The notes below the pieces were generated by a model that worked only from the letters and a program-made list of their open reading frames with translations, was not told the DNA's origin and searched no databases. Positions 42,436-50,173 of a stretch of DNA of 64,000 bases are shown here, piece by piece; the stretch's first letter is position 1, and the number at the start of each line of letters is the position of its first letter. The stretch is from NCBI RefSeq assembly GCF_005116505.1, contig NZ_SWBR01000001.1:682001-746000 (forward strand), in the 5' to 3' direction. Origin of the DNA: Pedobacter polaris (lineage in GTDB: Bacteria > Bacteroidota > Bacteroidia > Sphingobacteriales > Sphingobacteriaceae). Both the position numbers and the translations under genes were made by a program.

Positions 42436-42507
42436 AGGGGAGTTTGGCCATCTTTGTGCTTATTTAACACTCTATTATGAAGTCCCCTTTAGGGCATTTA
42501 GGGGTTA
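42428..42507. repeat. CCCTAAAGGGG-type repeat supplying stop codons to both neighbours
   Basis: AACCCTTAAAGGGGAGTTT at the left end and AAGTCCCCTTTAGGGCATTTAGGGGTT at the right end, partly inverted. The left end encodes Asn-Pro-stop of the Ig-like lipoprotein and the right end encodes Asn-Pro-stop of the convergent carbonic anhydrase-like gene. A shorter relative lies at 46188-46207. Confidence 0.65.
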
Positions 42508-43010
42508 AACCACCCGCTATACATGATATAATTATCTGGCAATTTATTCAATAAAGCCCGTTGCTCATCAGTAATGGGCTTTATTTTTTTTGCCGGAGTA
42601 CCAGCATATAAATGCCCTGTTTCACAAATGGTATTTTCTAAAACAACAGCTCCGGCAGCGATAATGCAATACTCTTCTACAATAGCATTATCCATTACGA
42701 TGGCACCCATTCCTATTAGCACGTGGTCTTTTACCTCACATCCATGTACAATTGCATTATGGCCTATAGAAACTCTATTACCTATAAATGTAGCCGCTTT
42801 TAAATACGTAGCATGAATTACAGCGCCATCTTGAATATTGCTATCATTGCCAATGGTAATGCTATTCACATCTCCTCTAATTACCGCATTAAACCAAACA
42901 GAACAATTATCGCCCATTACCACATCGCCTACAATTGTAGCATTCGGTGCAATGAAACATTTTTCTCCCCATTTAGGGTGTACTTCTTTAACTGGTAGTA
43001 TTATTGGCAT
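42498..43010 (-). CDS. Gamma-class carbonic anhydrase-like hexapeptide protein (PaaY/YrdA)
   Basis: 170 aa left-handed beta-helix with hexapeptide repeats over most of its length and a C-terminal helix. The metal-site His residues are in the expected spots (GAVIHAT, IGHNAIVHGCEV). Such proteins bind Zn or Fe in trimers; activity varies from carbonic anhydrase to thioesterase or none. The stop codon lies in a repeat that also ends the convergent gene. A leader repeat abuts the start. Confidence 0.88.
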   Translation of the reverse strand: MPIILPVKEVHPKWGEKCFIAPNATIVGDVVMGDNCSVWFNAVIRGDVNSITIGNDSNIQDGAVIHATYLKAATFIGNRVSIGHNAIVHGCEVKDHVLIGMGAIVMDNAIVEEYCIIAAGAVVLENTICETGHLYAGTPAKKIKPITDEQRALLNKLPDNYIMYSGWFNP

Positions 43011-43049
43011 ATTGTGAGTATATAGTAGTTAGTATTTAGATGTTAGATA
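43011..43049 (-). repeat. Start-codon-abutting leader repeat (carbonic anhydrase-like gene)
   Basis: On the minus strand the tract before the ATG reads ATCTAAATACTAACTACTATATACTC. It closely resembles the tract at 2417-2454. Confidence 0.5.
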
Positions 43050-43052
43050 AAA

Positions 43053-43110
43053 TGTCAGTCTGAGCTTGTCGAAGACTCTTACATAATCCTTCGACAACGC
43101 TCAGGATGAT
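43053..43110. repeat. TTCGACAA-GCTCAG inverted repeat pair
   Basis: TGTCAGTCTGAGCTTGTCGA at the left and CCTTCGACAACGCTCAGGAT at the right form inverted arms around a short AT-rich centre. Single-arm relatives lie at 46144, 52206, 52418 and 61937. A hairpin is likely in RNA from either strand. Confidence 0.7.
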
Positions 43111-43112
43111 AT

Positions 43113-44699
43113 TTATATTATAGTATCAACTAATTCTTTAGCGTGCTCCGGATAATCTGTTGTATAGTGTAAACCCCTACTTTCTTTTCTAGCAACTGCA
43201 GATTTAATGATCATGTAAGCTACTTGAATTACATTTCTTAGTTCACAAAGTTTAACAGAAACCTTGTTCTTTTTATAAAATTCTTCTGTTTCTTCAAACA
43301 ATAAAAATAATCGTCGCATCGCCCTATCCAATCTAAAATCAGAACGAACAATACCCACATAATCGCTCATTATTTTTTGGGTTTCGCGTAGGTTATGGGT
43401 AACTAAAATTTCTTCATTAGATTGTGTTACACCTTGTTCATTCCATTCTGGAATTTCATCTGGTATAATATTGTTTTTAAAATTCTCTAGAGCCGATAAA
43501 TAAATACGATGTGCAAAAACTGTTGCTTCTAATAATGAATTTGATGCCAATCTATTTGCCCCATGTAATCCTGTTGAGGAAACCTCACCACATGCATATA
43601 AATTCTTGATCGAAGATTTTCCATATTCATCAACCAAAATACCCCCGCACATGTAATGCGATGCTGGTGTAACAGGAATAAAATCTTTCGTCATATCTAT
43701 ACCTATTGATAAACATTTTGCATAAATGTTTGGAAAATGTTTTAAGATATCAGCTTTCTTTCTCATCGTAATATCAAGATAAACAAAATCATCTCCAGAC
43801 TTCTTCATCTCATTATCAACTGCACGAGCTACAATATCACGAGGAGCTAGTGATCCTCTTTTATCATATTCGTACATAAATTCGTCGCCGTTCTTTCTTC
43901 TTAAAACGCCACCAAAACCACGAACTGCTTCAGATATTAAAAAAGAAGGGTACTCTCCTGGATTATACAAAGCAGTTGGATGAAATTGGATAAACTCCAT
44001 ATTTCTAATTTTTCCTTTTGCTCTATACACCATTGCCATTCCGTCGCCTGTGGCAATAACTGGATTTGTAGTGTTAGAATATACATGTCCAGCACCACCA
44101 CTTGCCATTACAGTAACACTTGCCAATATTTTCTCCACATCGTTAAGCTCTGTATTAAAGGCATATATACCATAACAGTTGATATCTTCACTGCTCTTAT
44201 CAACATGTTTACCAAGGTGATGTTGGGTGATAAGCTCTAAGCAAAAGTAATGTGTTAATATCTCTATGTTTTCATTTTCATGAATTTGCTTCAATAAAAC
44301 ACTCTCTATTTCGTACCCTGTAATATCTTTATAGTGTAAAACTCGGTGCTCAGAATGGCCTCCCTCTTTAGCTAAATCGAAAACACCAGCAGTATTTTTA
44401 TCGAAGTTAATACCGTAATCTATAATCTCTTGTATGCGTTGTGGCCCCTCTTTAACCACAATTTCCACAATATTTTCATCACATAATCCATCTCCAGCAA
44501 TCAAAGTATCTTCAATATGCTTTTCAAAAGAATCAGATTCATCAACCACAACAGCTACTCCACCTTGTGCATATTTTGTATTAGATTCATCCTCATTAGA
44601 TTTGGTAACAATTAACACTTTTCCGTGTTGTGCAGCCTTTAAAGCAAAACTTAAACCAGCAATACCTGAACCTATGACTAAAAAATCGACTTTTCTCAT
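43113..44699 (-). CDS. nadB: L-aspartate oxidase
   Basis: 528 aa flavoenzyme that oxidises L-aspartate to iminoaspartate, the first step of de novo NAD synthesis; NadA uses the product. FAD-binding GSGIAGLS is at residues 10-17. Other family blocks are SNTKYAQGGVAVV, RTHQ-equivalent EHRVLHYKD, and GEVSSTGLHGANRLASNSLLEA. The C-terminal helical domain is present. It is divergent from nadA across 439 bp with candidate operators, which suggests shared control. Confidence 0.96.
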   Translation of the reverse strand: MRKVDFLVIGSGIAGLSFALKAAQHGKVLIVTKSNEDESNTKYAQGGVAVVVDESDSFEKHIEDTLIAGDGLCDENIVEIVVKEGPQRIQEIIDYGINFDKNTAGVFDLAKEGGHSEHRVLHYKDITGYEIESVLLKQIHENENIEILTHYFCLELITQHHLGKHVDKSSEDINCYGIYAFNTELNDVEKILASVTVMASGGAGHVYSNTTNPVIATGDGMAMVYRAKGKIRNMEFIQFHPTALYNPGEYPSFLISEAVRGFGGVLRRKNGDEFMYEYDKRGSLAPRDIVARAVDNEMKKSGDDFVYLDITMRKKADILKHFPNIYAKCLSIGIDMTKDFIPVTPASHYMCGGILVDEYGKSSIKNLYACGEVSSTGLHGANRLASNSLLEATVFAHRIYLSALENFKNNIIPDEIPEWNEQGVTQSNEEILVTHNLRETQKIMSDYVGIVRSDFRLDRAMRRLFLLFEETEEFYKKNKVSVKLCELRNVIQVAYMIIKSAVARKESRGLHYTTDYPEHAKELVDTII

Positions 44700-44852
44700 T
44701 AAAATTAACGTAAATCAAAAACTTGTTAAGAACATCGTAAATAGTGTTAACATAATGTATAAATAAAACCAACAACTATTTTTGAATGTTTAAAGCTAAG
44801 GTAAAAAGGTAATTTGACACAATCTTTTACATTATTTTTAAGCAACTTTGTA

Positions 44853-44881
44853 TAGTTTATCAACCTTTTGATACTAAACTA
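44853..44881. promoter_or_regulatory. Inverted repeat in the nadB-nadA gap, candidate operator
   Basis: TAGTTTATCAA (44853-44863) and TTGATACTAAACTA (44868-44881) form an inverted repeat interrupted only by a CTA insertion. No known NAD regulator is assigned. Confidence 0.4.
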
Positions 44882-44971
44882 ACAATACACATTTTGGTAT
44901 TGATAAGTTTATAGGTTAAATAGTATAAGGTTGTAAATCAGTATAAATTTAAAATAAAAATGAATGTTAAT

Positions 44972-45037
44972 TGTTGGTAAGTATATGATAACTCATATTA
45001 CACTATTAAAAATGAGAACTTACTCACAATACCAACA
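44972..45037. promoter_or_regulatory. Second inverted repeat in the nadB-nadA gap
   Basis: TGTTGGTA (44972-44979) and TACCAACA (45030-45037) are perfect inverted arms, with an inner ACTCAT/ATGAG pairing. It may form a large hairpin in a nadB leader or act as a protein site. Confidence 0.4.
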
Positions 45038-45104
45038 CCTTAATAAGTAATAAGATTCTTCTTTATATAAAATAATTAGAATCTATTGTACTGTTGAAAC
45101 ACGG

Positions 45105-45112
45105 TATCTTTA
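45105..45112 (+). promoter_or_regulatory. -7-like box for nadA
   Basis: TATCTTTA is a one-base variant of TAnnTTTG, 30 bp before the nadA start. The -33 element is not clear. The rest of the 439-bp gap holds the two inverted repeats above and no gene. Confidence 0.35.
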
Positions 45113-45141
45113 CAAAAGTTAGAAGGACCAAAAAATAATTG

Positions 45142-46143
45142 ATGATGACTATCGAGGTATTAGAAGAATTAAATAAAAAAGGTTTTGTTGACGAAGCAAT
45201 TGACCCTACACTTGATTTATTTGATGAAATTGAAAAATTAAAGAAGGAAAAAAATGCAGTAATATTGGCTCATTATTACCAAGAGCCTGATATACAAGAT
45301 ATTGCTGATTATATTGGAGATAGTTTAGGTTTATCTCAAGAAGCGGCAAAAACAGATGCTGATATCATTGTTTTCGCTGGAGTGCATTTTATGGCCGAAA
45401 CGGCTAAGATTTTATCACCAGAAAAGACGGTTTTATTACCAGATTTAAAAGCTGGATGCTCTTTGGCTGATAGTTGTCCACCCCATTTGTTTAAAAAATT
45501 TAAGGAAAAATATCCAGACCATTTGGTGATTACTTATGTGAATTGCACAGCAGAATTAAAAGCATTAAGCGATATTGTTTGTACATCAACAAATGCTGTT
45601 CAGATTGTGGAGAGCTTACCTAAAGAGCAAAAGATAATTTTTGGTCCAGATAAAAATTTAGGTGCTTGGGTTGCTAAAAAAACAGGAAGAGATTTAGTGT
45701 TGTGGAATGGCGCCTGTATGGTACATGAGATTTTTTCTAGAGAGAAAATTACCAAATTAAAAGAACGTCATCCAAATGCTCAATTTATAGCACACCCAGA
45801 GTGTGAAGAAGCAGTTTTGGCAATGGCCGATTATATTGGATCTACTACTGGATTGTTAAAATATGCAATAAATAATCCTGCTGAAGAATTTATTGTAGCA
45901 ACAGAAAGCGGCATTATCCACCAAATGGAAAAAGCTTGCCCTACAAAAACATTTATTCCTGCACCACCAAATAACAGTTGTGCTTGTAATGATTGTCCTT
46001 ATATGAAAAGAAACACATTAGAGAAATTGTATTTGTGTTTAAAAAATGGTTTACCAGAAGTTACTGTACCTGCAAATATTATTGTAGAAGCACGTAAACC
46101 AATAGAAAGAATGCTAGAAATATCTGCAAGTTTAGGGTTGTAG
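45142..46143 (+). CDS. nadA: Quinolinate synthase
   Basis: 333 aa from the ATG at 45142 (a TTG at 45139 and an ATG at 45145 are alternatives). It condenses iminoaspartate with dihydroxyacetone phosphate to quinolinate, using a [4Fe-4S] cluster. Cluster cysteines are in [20 protein letters not shown] and the C-terminal block [12 protein letters not shown]. Substrate blocks [11 protein letters not shown] and [12 protein letters not shown] are present. It is divergent from nadB. thiL follows 68 bp downstream across repeats. Confidence 0.96.
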   Translation: MMTIEVLEELNKKGFVDEAIDPTLDLFDEIEKLKKEKNAVILAHYYQEPDIQDIADYIGDSLGLSQEAAKTDADIIVFAGVHFMAETAKILSPEKTVLLPDLKAGCSLADSCPPHLFKKFKEKYPDHLVITYVNCTAELKALSDIVCTSTNAVQIVESLPKEQKIIFGPDKNLGAWVAKKTGRDLVLWNGACMVHEIFSREKITKLKERHPNAQFIAHPECEEAVLAMADYIGSTTGLLKYAINNPAEEFIVATESGIIHQMEKACPTKTFIPAPPNNSCACNDCPYMKRNTLEKLYLCLKNGLPEVTVPANIIVEARKPIERMLEISASLGL

Positions 46144-46167
46144 TCTTCGACTACGCTCAGACTGACA
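46144..46167. repeat. TTCGAC-CTCAG repeat, single arm
   Basis: TCTTCGACTACGCTCAGACTGACA begins at the nadA stop codon. It matches one arm of the pair at 43053-43110. Confidence 0.65.
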
Positions 46168-46187
46168 ATTAAAAAAAATAAAATTAA

Positions 46188-46207
46188 AAGCCCCTTAAGG
46201 GGTATGG
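46188..46207. repeat. CCCCTTAAGGGG repeat before thiL
   Basis: GCCCCTTAAGGGGTATGGGG is a short palindrome-bearing unit just before the thiL ATG, related to the repeat at 42428-42507. Confidence 0.5.
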
Positions 46208-46211
46208 GGTT

Positions 46212-47249
46212 ATGTTTGAAAATAAAGAACGCACAGCGATATCAGATTTAGGTGAATTTGGTTTAATAAAACACTTAACAACAAATTTTAAAATACAGCA
46301 CGAAACAAGTTTAAAAGGAGTTGGTGATGATGCTGCAGTATTAGATTTTAAAGATCAAGTGTTAATATCTACTGATTTATTGTTAGAAGGAATTCATTTT
46401 GATTTAGCTTATGTGCCTTTAATGCATTTAGGTTATAAAGCAGTTCAAGTAAACTTGAGTGATATTTATGCGATGAATGGGATTGCTACTCAGATTACAG
46501 TTTCTATAGGTATTTCTAGCAAGTTTCCGTTAGAAGCTGTGGAAGAAATTTATAAAGGAATAGAACTGGCGTGTAATAAATTTAACATCGATTTAATAGG
46601 TGGCGATACTTCTTCTAGTAAACAAGGTTTAGTAATTTCTGTAACTAGCATTGGTCACGCAGCTGCTGAAGATATTTGTTATAGAAATGGTGCAGAAGAA
46701 GGCGATTTAATTTGTGTTTCTGGAGATTTAGGTGGAGCTTATGTTGGCTTACAAATTTTGGAAAGAGAGAAACAAATCTTTTTAGAAAATCCACAATTAC
46801 AACCTGATTTAGAGGGTAAAGATTACATCATCGAACGTCAGTTAAAACCAGAAGGAAGAAGGGATATTGTTGATTTATTAGCTCAAATGAAAATTAAACC
46901 TACAGCTATGATTGATGTTTCTGATGGTTTGGCCTCTGAAATTTTGCATATATGTACACAATCTGAAAAAGGTTGTACTTTATACGAAGAAAAAATTCCT
47001 ATAGATCCAATGACTTATGAAACCGCTCGTGAATTAGGTTTGGATCCAACAGTTTGTGCATTAAATGGTGGAGAAGATTATGAGTTGTTATTTACCATTA
47101 AGCAAAGCGATTACGCAAAGCTGAAGAACGATGTTGATATCAGTATTATTGGGCACATTACAGATAAAAATGCTGGATGCAATATGATTTCAAAATCTAA
47201 TATATCTCATGAGATAAAAGCGCAAGGTTGGAATGCCTTTAAAGGGTAA
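46212..47249 (+). CDS. thiL: Thiamine-monophosphate kinase
   Basis: 345 aa, last step of thiamine diphosphate synthesis: ATP-dependent phosphorylation of thiamine monophosphate. It belongs to the PurM-like superfamily, with Mg/ATP-binding blocks GVGDDAAVLD, LIGGDTSSS, DVSDGLASE and NGGEDYELLF in the expected order. Length is slightly above the enterobacterial enzyme. It lies 68 bp after nadA on the same strand, with repeat elements in the gap, so co-transcription is uncertain. Confidence 0.95.
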   Translation: MFENKERTAISDLGEFGLIKHLTTNFKIQHETSLKGVGDDAAVLDFKDQVLISTDLLLEGIHFDLAYVPLMHLGYKAVQVNLSDIYAMNGIATQITVSIGISSKFPLEAVEEIYKGIELACNKFNIDLIGGDTSSSKQGLVISVTSIGHAAAEDICYRNGAEEGDLICVSGDLGGAYVGLQILEREKQIFLENPQLQPDLEGKDYIIERQLKPEGRRDIVDLLAQMKIKPTAMIDVSDGLASEILHICTQSEKGCTLYEEKIPIDPMTYETARELGLDPTVCALNGGEDYELLFTIKQSDYAKLKNDVDISIIGHITDKNAGCNMISKSNISHEIKAQGWNAFKG

Positions 47250-47257
47250 TTTTTTTA

Positions 47258-47314
47258 TCATTCTGAGTATTGTGAAGAATCTGATTAATAGATTCCTCCA
47301 AAGTAGGAATGACA
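47258..47314. repeat. TCATTCTGA...GGAATGACA intergenic repeat
   Basis: Begins TCATTCTGAGTATTGTGAAG and ends AAGTAGGAATGACA, with inverted ends. Same family as 3191-3249 and 31264-31321. It lies just past the thiL stop. Confidence 0.6.
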
Positions 47315-47400
47315 AATTTAATTTGGGTAAGTGAAATTTTAACTTTGTAATGATGTAGCGTTTTGATTAATAGCTTCGTATAGACTAAAAACTTACAGAG

Positions 47401-47832
47401 ATGAAAAAACTTTACTTTATTCTATTCATTTTATTAACAGGGTTTTCAGCCTGTAAAGATGACACTCCAAATTTTGATACAGACCCAAATTGTGAAGATT
47501 GTGTTGAAGTTGCTAAGCTTTCTAAGGCAGATGGCCAAGCTTATCTAGCTATTAAATATAATGAAATTACAAGCATAGCTAATGGAGTGGTTTGTACAAA
47601 TGCTGCTAATTGGAAGATTATAGCTATCGGTTCTAAAGCTTGTGGCGGTCCGACTGGTTTTATAGCATACGAAAAAAGCATTAATGAAGCAGCTTTTCTA
47701 AAAAAAGTAAAAGATTATACAGCAGCTCAAGTAGTTTTCAATAAAAAGTGGGGAATATTTTCAACTTGTGAAATTCCCATAGAACCATCCGGTGTAGAAT
47801 GTGTTGATGGTAAGGTTAAATTTATTAAATAA
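47401..47832 (+). CDS. Small cysteine-rich lipoprotein, 143 aa
   Basis: I cannot name the family. A lipoprotein signal ends at Cys18 (GFSAC). Six further cysteines (31, 34, 65, 81, 123, 134) leave room for three disulfides in a compact extracytoplasmic domain. The middle block NWKIIAIGSKACGGPTGF followed by IAYEKSI looks conserved-like, and the C-terminus has CEIPIEPSGVECVDGKV. There is no enzyme motif. It could be an inhibitor- or binding-type fold, but that is speculation. It stands alone between thiL and rmuC. Confidence 0.75.
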   Translation: MKKLYFILFILLTGFSACKDDTPNFDTDPNCEDCVEVAKLSKADGQAYLAIKYNEITSIANGVVCTNAANWKIIAIGSKACGGPTGFIAYEKSINEAAFLKKVKDYTAAQVVFNKKWGIFSTCEIPIEPSGVECVDGKVKFIK

Positions 47833-47873
47833 AAAAGAAATAGCTTTAAGAAGCGAAACCATAGTCGTGTTCG

Positions 47874-49163
47874 TCATTGCGAAGACGACTGTTCATCCAA
47901 ACCCTCCTCTAGAAATTTAGAATCAATCTGTTTATTAGATTTGGTCTTTGCCCCTAACTTTTTGATCTTTTCTACTTTGCCAATTAAATTACCATTACCA
48001 TACTGCAATTTTTTAAATGCATCATCGTGCGCTTTCTGAGTAAGGTCTATATGCTTACCAATCTTCTCCATATCTTCTAAAAAGCCAACAAATTTATCAT
48101 ACAAAGCACCTGCCTCTTCAGCAATTTCAAATACGTTTTTGTTTTGTCTATCAACTTTCCAAATACTTGCAATGGTGCGTAAAGTTGCCAATAAAGTAGT
48201 AGGACTAACAATAACCACTTTTCTATCCCAAGCATAATTAAATAATTCATTATCGGCTTGAACAGTTATGCTAAAAGACGATTCAATGGGCATAAATAAT
48301 AATACAAAATCAGGAGAATTGATTTGATATAAATTTTGATAGTTTTTGCCCGCCAATCCATCAATATGGGATTTTACAGAAATTAAATGCTGTTTAAGGT
48401 TAATTAATTTTTCCTCATCAGTTTCAGCACTCATCATTCTTTCATAAGCAACCAAGCTAATCTTAGCGTCTACAATCAAATGTTTTTCATCAGGAAGGTC
48501 AATGATTACATCTGGCTGAAATCGTGCTCCTTCTGTGCTGTTAAAGCTTGCTTGGATACGATATTCCCTATCCTTTATTAATCCAGAACGTTCTAATACT
48601 CTTTCTAGAATAACCTCTCCCCAGTTTCCTTGTTTTTTGCTATCTCCTTTTAGTGCCTTAGTTAAGTTGTTAGCATCTGTTTGAATTTGCTTACTTTGAT
48701 CCATCAACTGAAAAATAACACCTTTTAAATGGTTTCTTTCAGCTGCTTCGGTTTGGTAAACTTTATCTACTTTTTCTTCAAAAGATTTGATATTAGCTTT
48801 AAGCGGATTTAATATAGAATCTAAATTGGTTTGATTTTGTGCAGTGAACTTAGCTGTCTTTTCATCTAAAATTTTATTTGCTATAAGCGAAAATTCTAAA
48901 GTAAATTTCTGCTGTAAATCTGCCAGGTTTTTTTGTTGCTCTGTCAATTTATCCTGATAAGAACTCACTAATGCTTCTGCTTTAACAAGATTGCTTCGTT
49001 CTGCGCTAAAACGTTCACGCAAATCGTTTAATTCATCTTCTAATTTTAGTTTTTCGTCCTTTAAATAATTAATGGTTTCGTTATTGGAAATAGGTTTTCT
49101 CAATAAAACGGCAATAATTAACAATACAACAATAACTAAAAGTACAACTACAACGATTTCCAT
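47874..49163 (-). CDS. rmuC: DNA recombination protein RmuC
   Basis: 429 aa with an N-terminal membrane anchor (about residues 3-21), a coiled coil (about 30-110) and a restriction-endonuclease-like RmuC core (about 150-390). Blocks include KQGNWGEVILERVLERSGL, the nuclease-like FQPDVIIDLPDEKHLIVDAKIS, and the later VVIVSPTTLLATLRTIA. RmuC limits recombination at short inverted repeats in E. coli, which is of interest given the many inverted repeats in this window. The C-terminus is charged. Confidence 0.93.
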   Translation of the reverse strand: MEIVVVVLLVIVVLLIIAVLLRKPISNNETINYLKDEKLKLEDELNDLRERFSAERSNLVKAEALVSSYQDKLTEQQKNLADLQQKFTLEFSLIANKILDEKTAKFTAQNQTNLDSILNPLKANIKSFEEKVDKVYQTEAAERNHLKGVIFQLMDQSKQIQTDANNLTKALKGDSKKQGNWGEVILERVLERSGLIKDREYRIQASFNSTEGARFQPDVIIDLPDEKHLIVDAKISLVAYERMMSAETDEEKLINLKQHLISVKSHIDGLAGKNYQNLYQINSPDFVLLFMPIESSFSITVQADNELFNYAWDRKVVIVSPTTLLATLRTIASIWKVDRQNKNVFEIAEEAGALYDKFVGFLEDMEKIGKHIDLTQKAHDDAFKKLQYGNGNLIGKVEKIKKLGAKTKSNKQIDSKFLEEGLDEQSSSQ

Positions 49164-49243
49164 TTTGCTAATATTTTTATCAAAAATAATAAATTATTGG
49201 CTAACCAATTTCCTATAGATGGCTTAAACCTTATATTTACCAC

Positions 49244-50083
49244 ATGAATAATCTTTTAGTCTTAATCCAATGTAAAGACCGTGTTGGATTAGTAACCAAT
49301 ATTACCAGAGTTTTGGCTCAACATCAATTGAATATCATCGCCATGCGTGAATTTGTTGATGAAGTAGAACAGAAATTTTTCACCAGAATTGAATGTAGTG
49401 GAACTGTTGAAGATTATAAAATTTTAAAGGAAGAATTATTAAGCAGCCTACCTATAGCGGCAGATGTTCATCTCATTCCAAAAGCAGAGAAAAGTATTGC
49501 ATTGTTAGTAACTAAAGAATTCCATTGCCTCGCAGATATTTTAGTGAGGGCTCATTTTAAAACACTTGGAGCAGAGGTTAAATGCGTAATTGGAAACCAT
49601 GAAACATTAAAAGAGTTTGCTGAGAAATTTGATGTTCCTTTTTTCTATGTTTCACATGAAGACAAAAGCAAAGCTGATTTTGAAAATGAAATTACCAATC
49701 TACTATCCAATTATCAGTTAGATTATATTGTATTGGCAAAGTTTATGAGAATACTTTCTCCTGCGTTTAATGCCCAATACACACATAAAATAATTAATAT
49801 CCATCACTCCTTTTTGCCTGCTTTTATTGGTGCAAGCCCATATAAACAAGCATTTGAAAGAGGTGTTAAAATTATTGGGGCTACCGCTCATTTTGTAACT
49901 AATAATTTAGATGAAGGGCCAATTATTTCACAGCAGACAATTCACGTAAACCATACTTATGATGCCAAACAAATGGCGGTTGCGGGTAGAGAAATAGAAA
50001 AAGCTGTATTGAGTAAAGCGTTAGAGCAAGTTCTGGAAGACCGTGTTTTTGTAAGTGGAAATAAAACGATAGTTTTTGAATAA
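49244..50083 (+). CDS. purU: Formyltetrahydrofolate deformylase
   Basis: 279 aa. Hydrolyses 10-formyl-THF to THF and formate, balancing one-carbon pools. An N-terminal ACT domain (about 1-75, LVLIQCKDRVGLVTNIT) is followed by a formyltransferase-like domain (about 85-279) with catalytic blocks INIHHSFLPAF and TNNLDEGPII. Standard length. It is divergent from rmuC, with starts 80 bp apart. The CACATAGG repeat lies just after its stop. Confidence 0.95.
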   Translation: MNNLLVLIQCKDRVGLVTNITRVLAQHQLNIIAMREFVDEVEQKFFTRIECSGTVEDYKILKEELLSSLPIAADVHLIPKAEKSIALLVTKEFHCLADILVRAHFKTLGAEVKCVIGNHETLKEFAEKFDVPFFYVSHEDKSKADFENEITNLLSNYQLDYIVLAKFMRILSPAFNAQYTHKIINIHHSFLPAFIGASPYKQAFERGVKIIGATAHFVTNNLDEGPIISQQTIHVNHTYDAKQMAVAGREIEKAVLSKALEQVLEDRVFVSGNKTIVFE

Positions 50084-50092
50084 GGGTTTGTG

Positions 50093-50168
50093 AACCACAT
50101 AGGCACATAGAAGGAATAGAATAGTTAAAAAAAGATTAACTGCTATATGACCTATGTTTCTATGTGGT
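50093..50168. repeat. CACATAGG inverted intergenic repeat, copy 2
   Basis: Starts AACCACATAGGCACATAGAA and ends CCTATGTTTCTATGTGGT. The first 20 bases are identical to copy 1 (11166-11241), while the AT-rich centre differs. It sits between the convergent purU and FAD oxidoreductase genes. Confidence 0.75.
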
Positions 50169-50173
50169 AAAAC

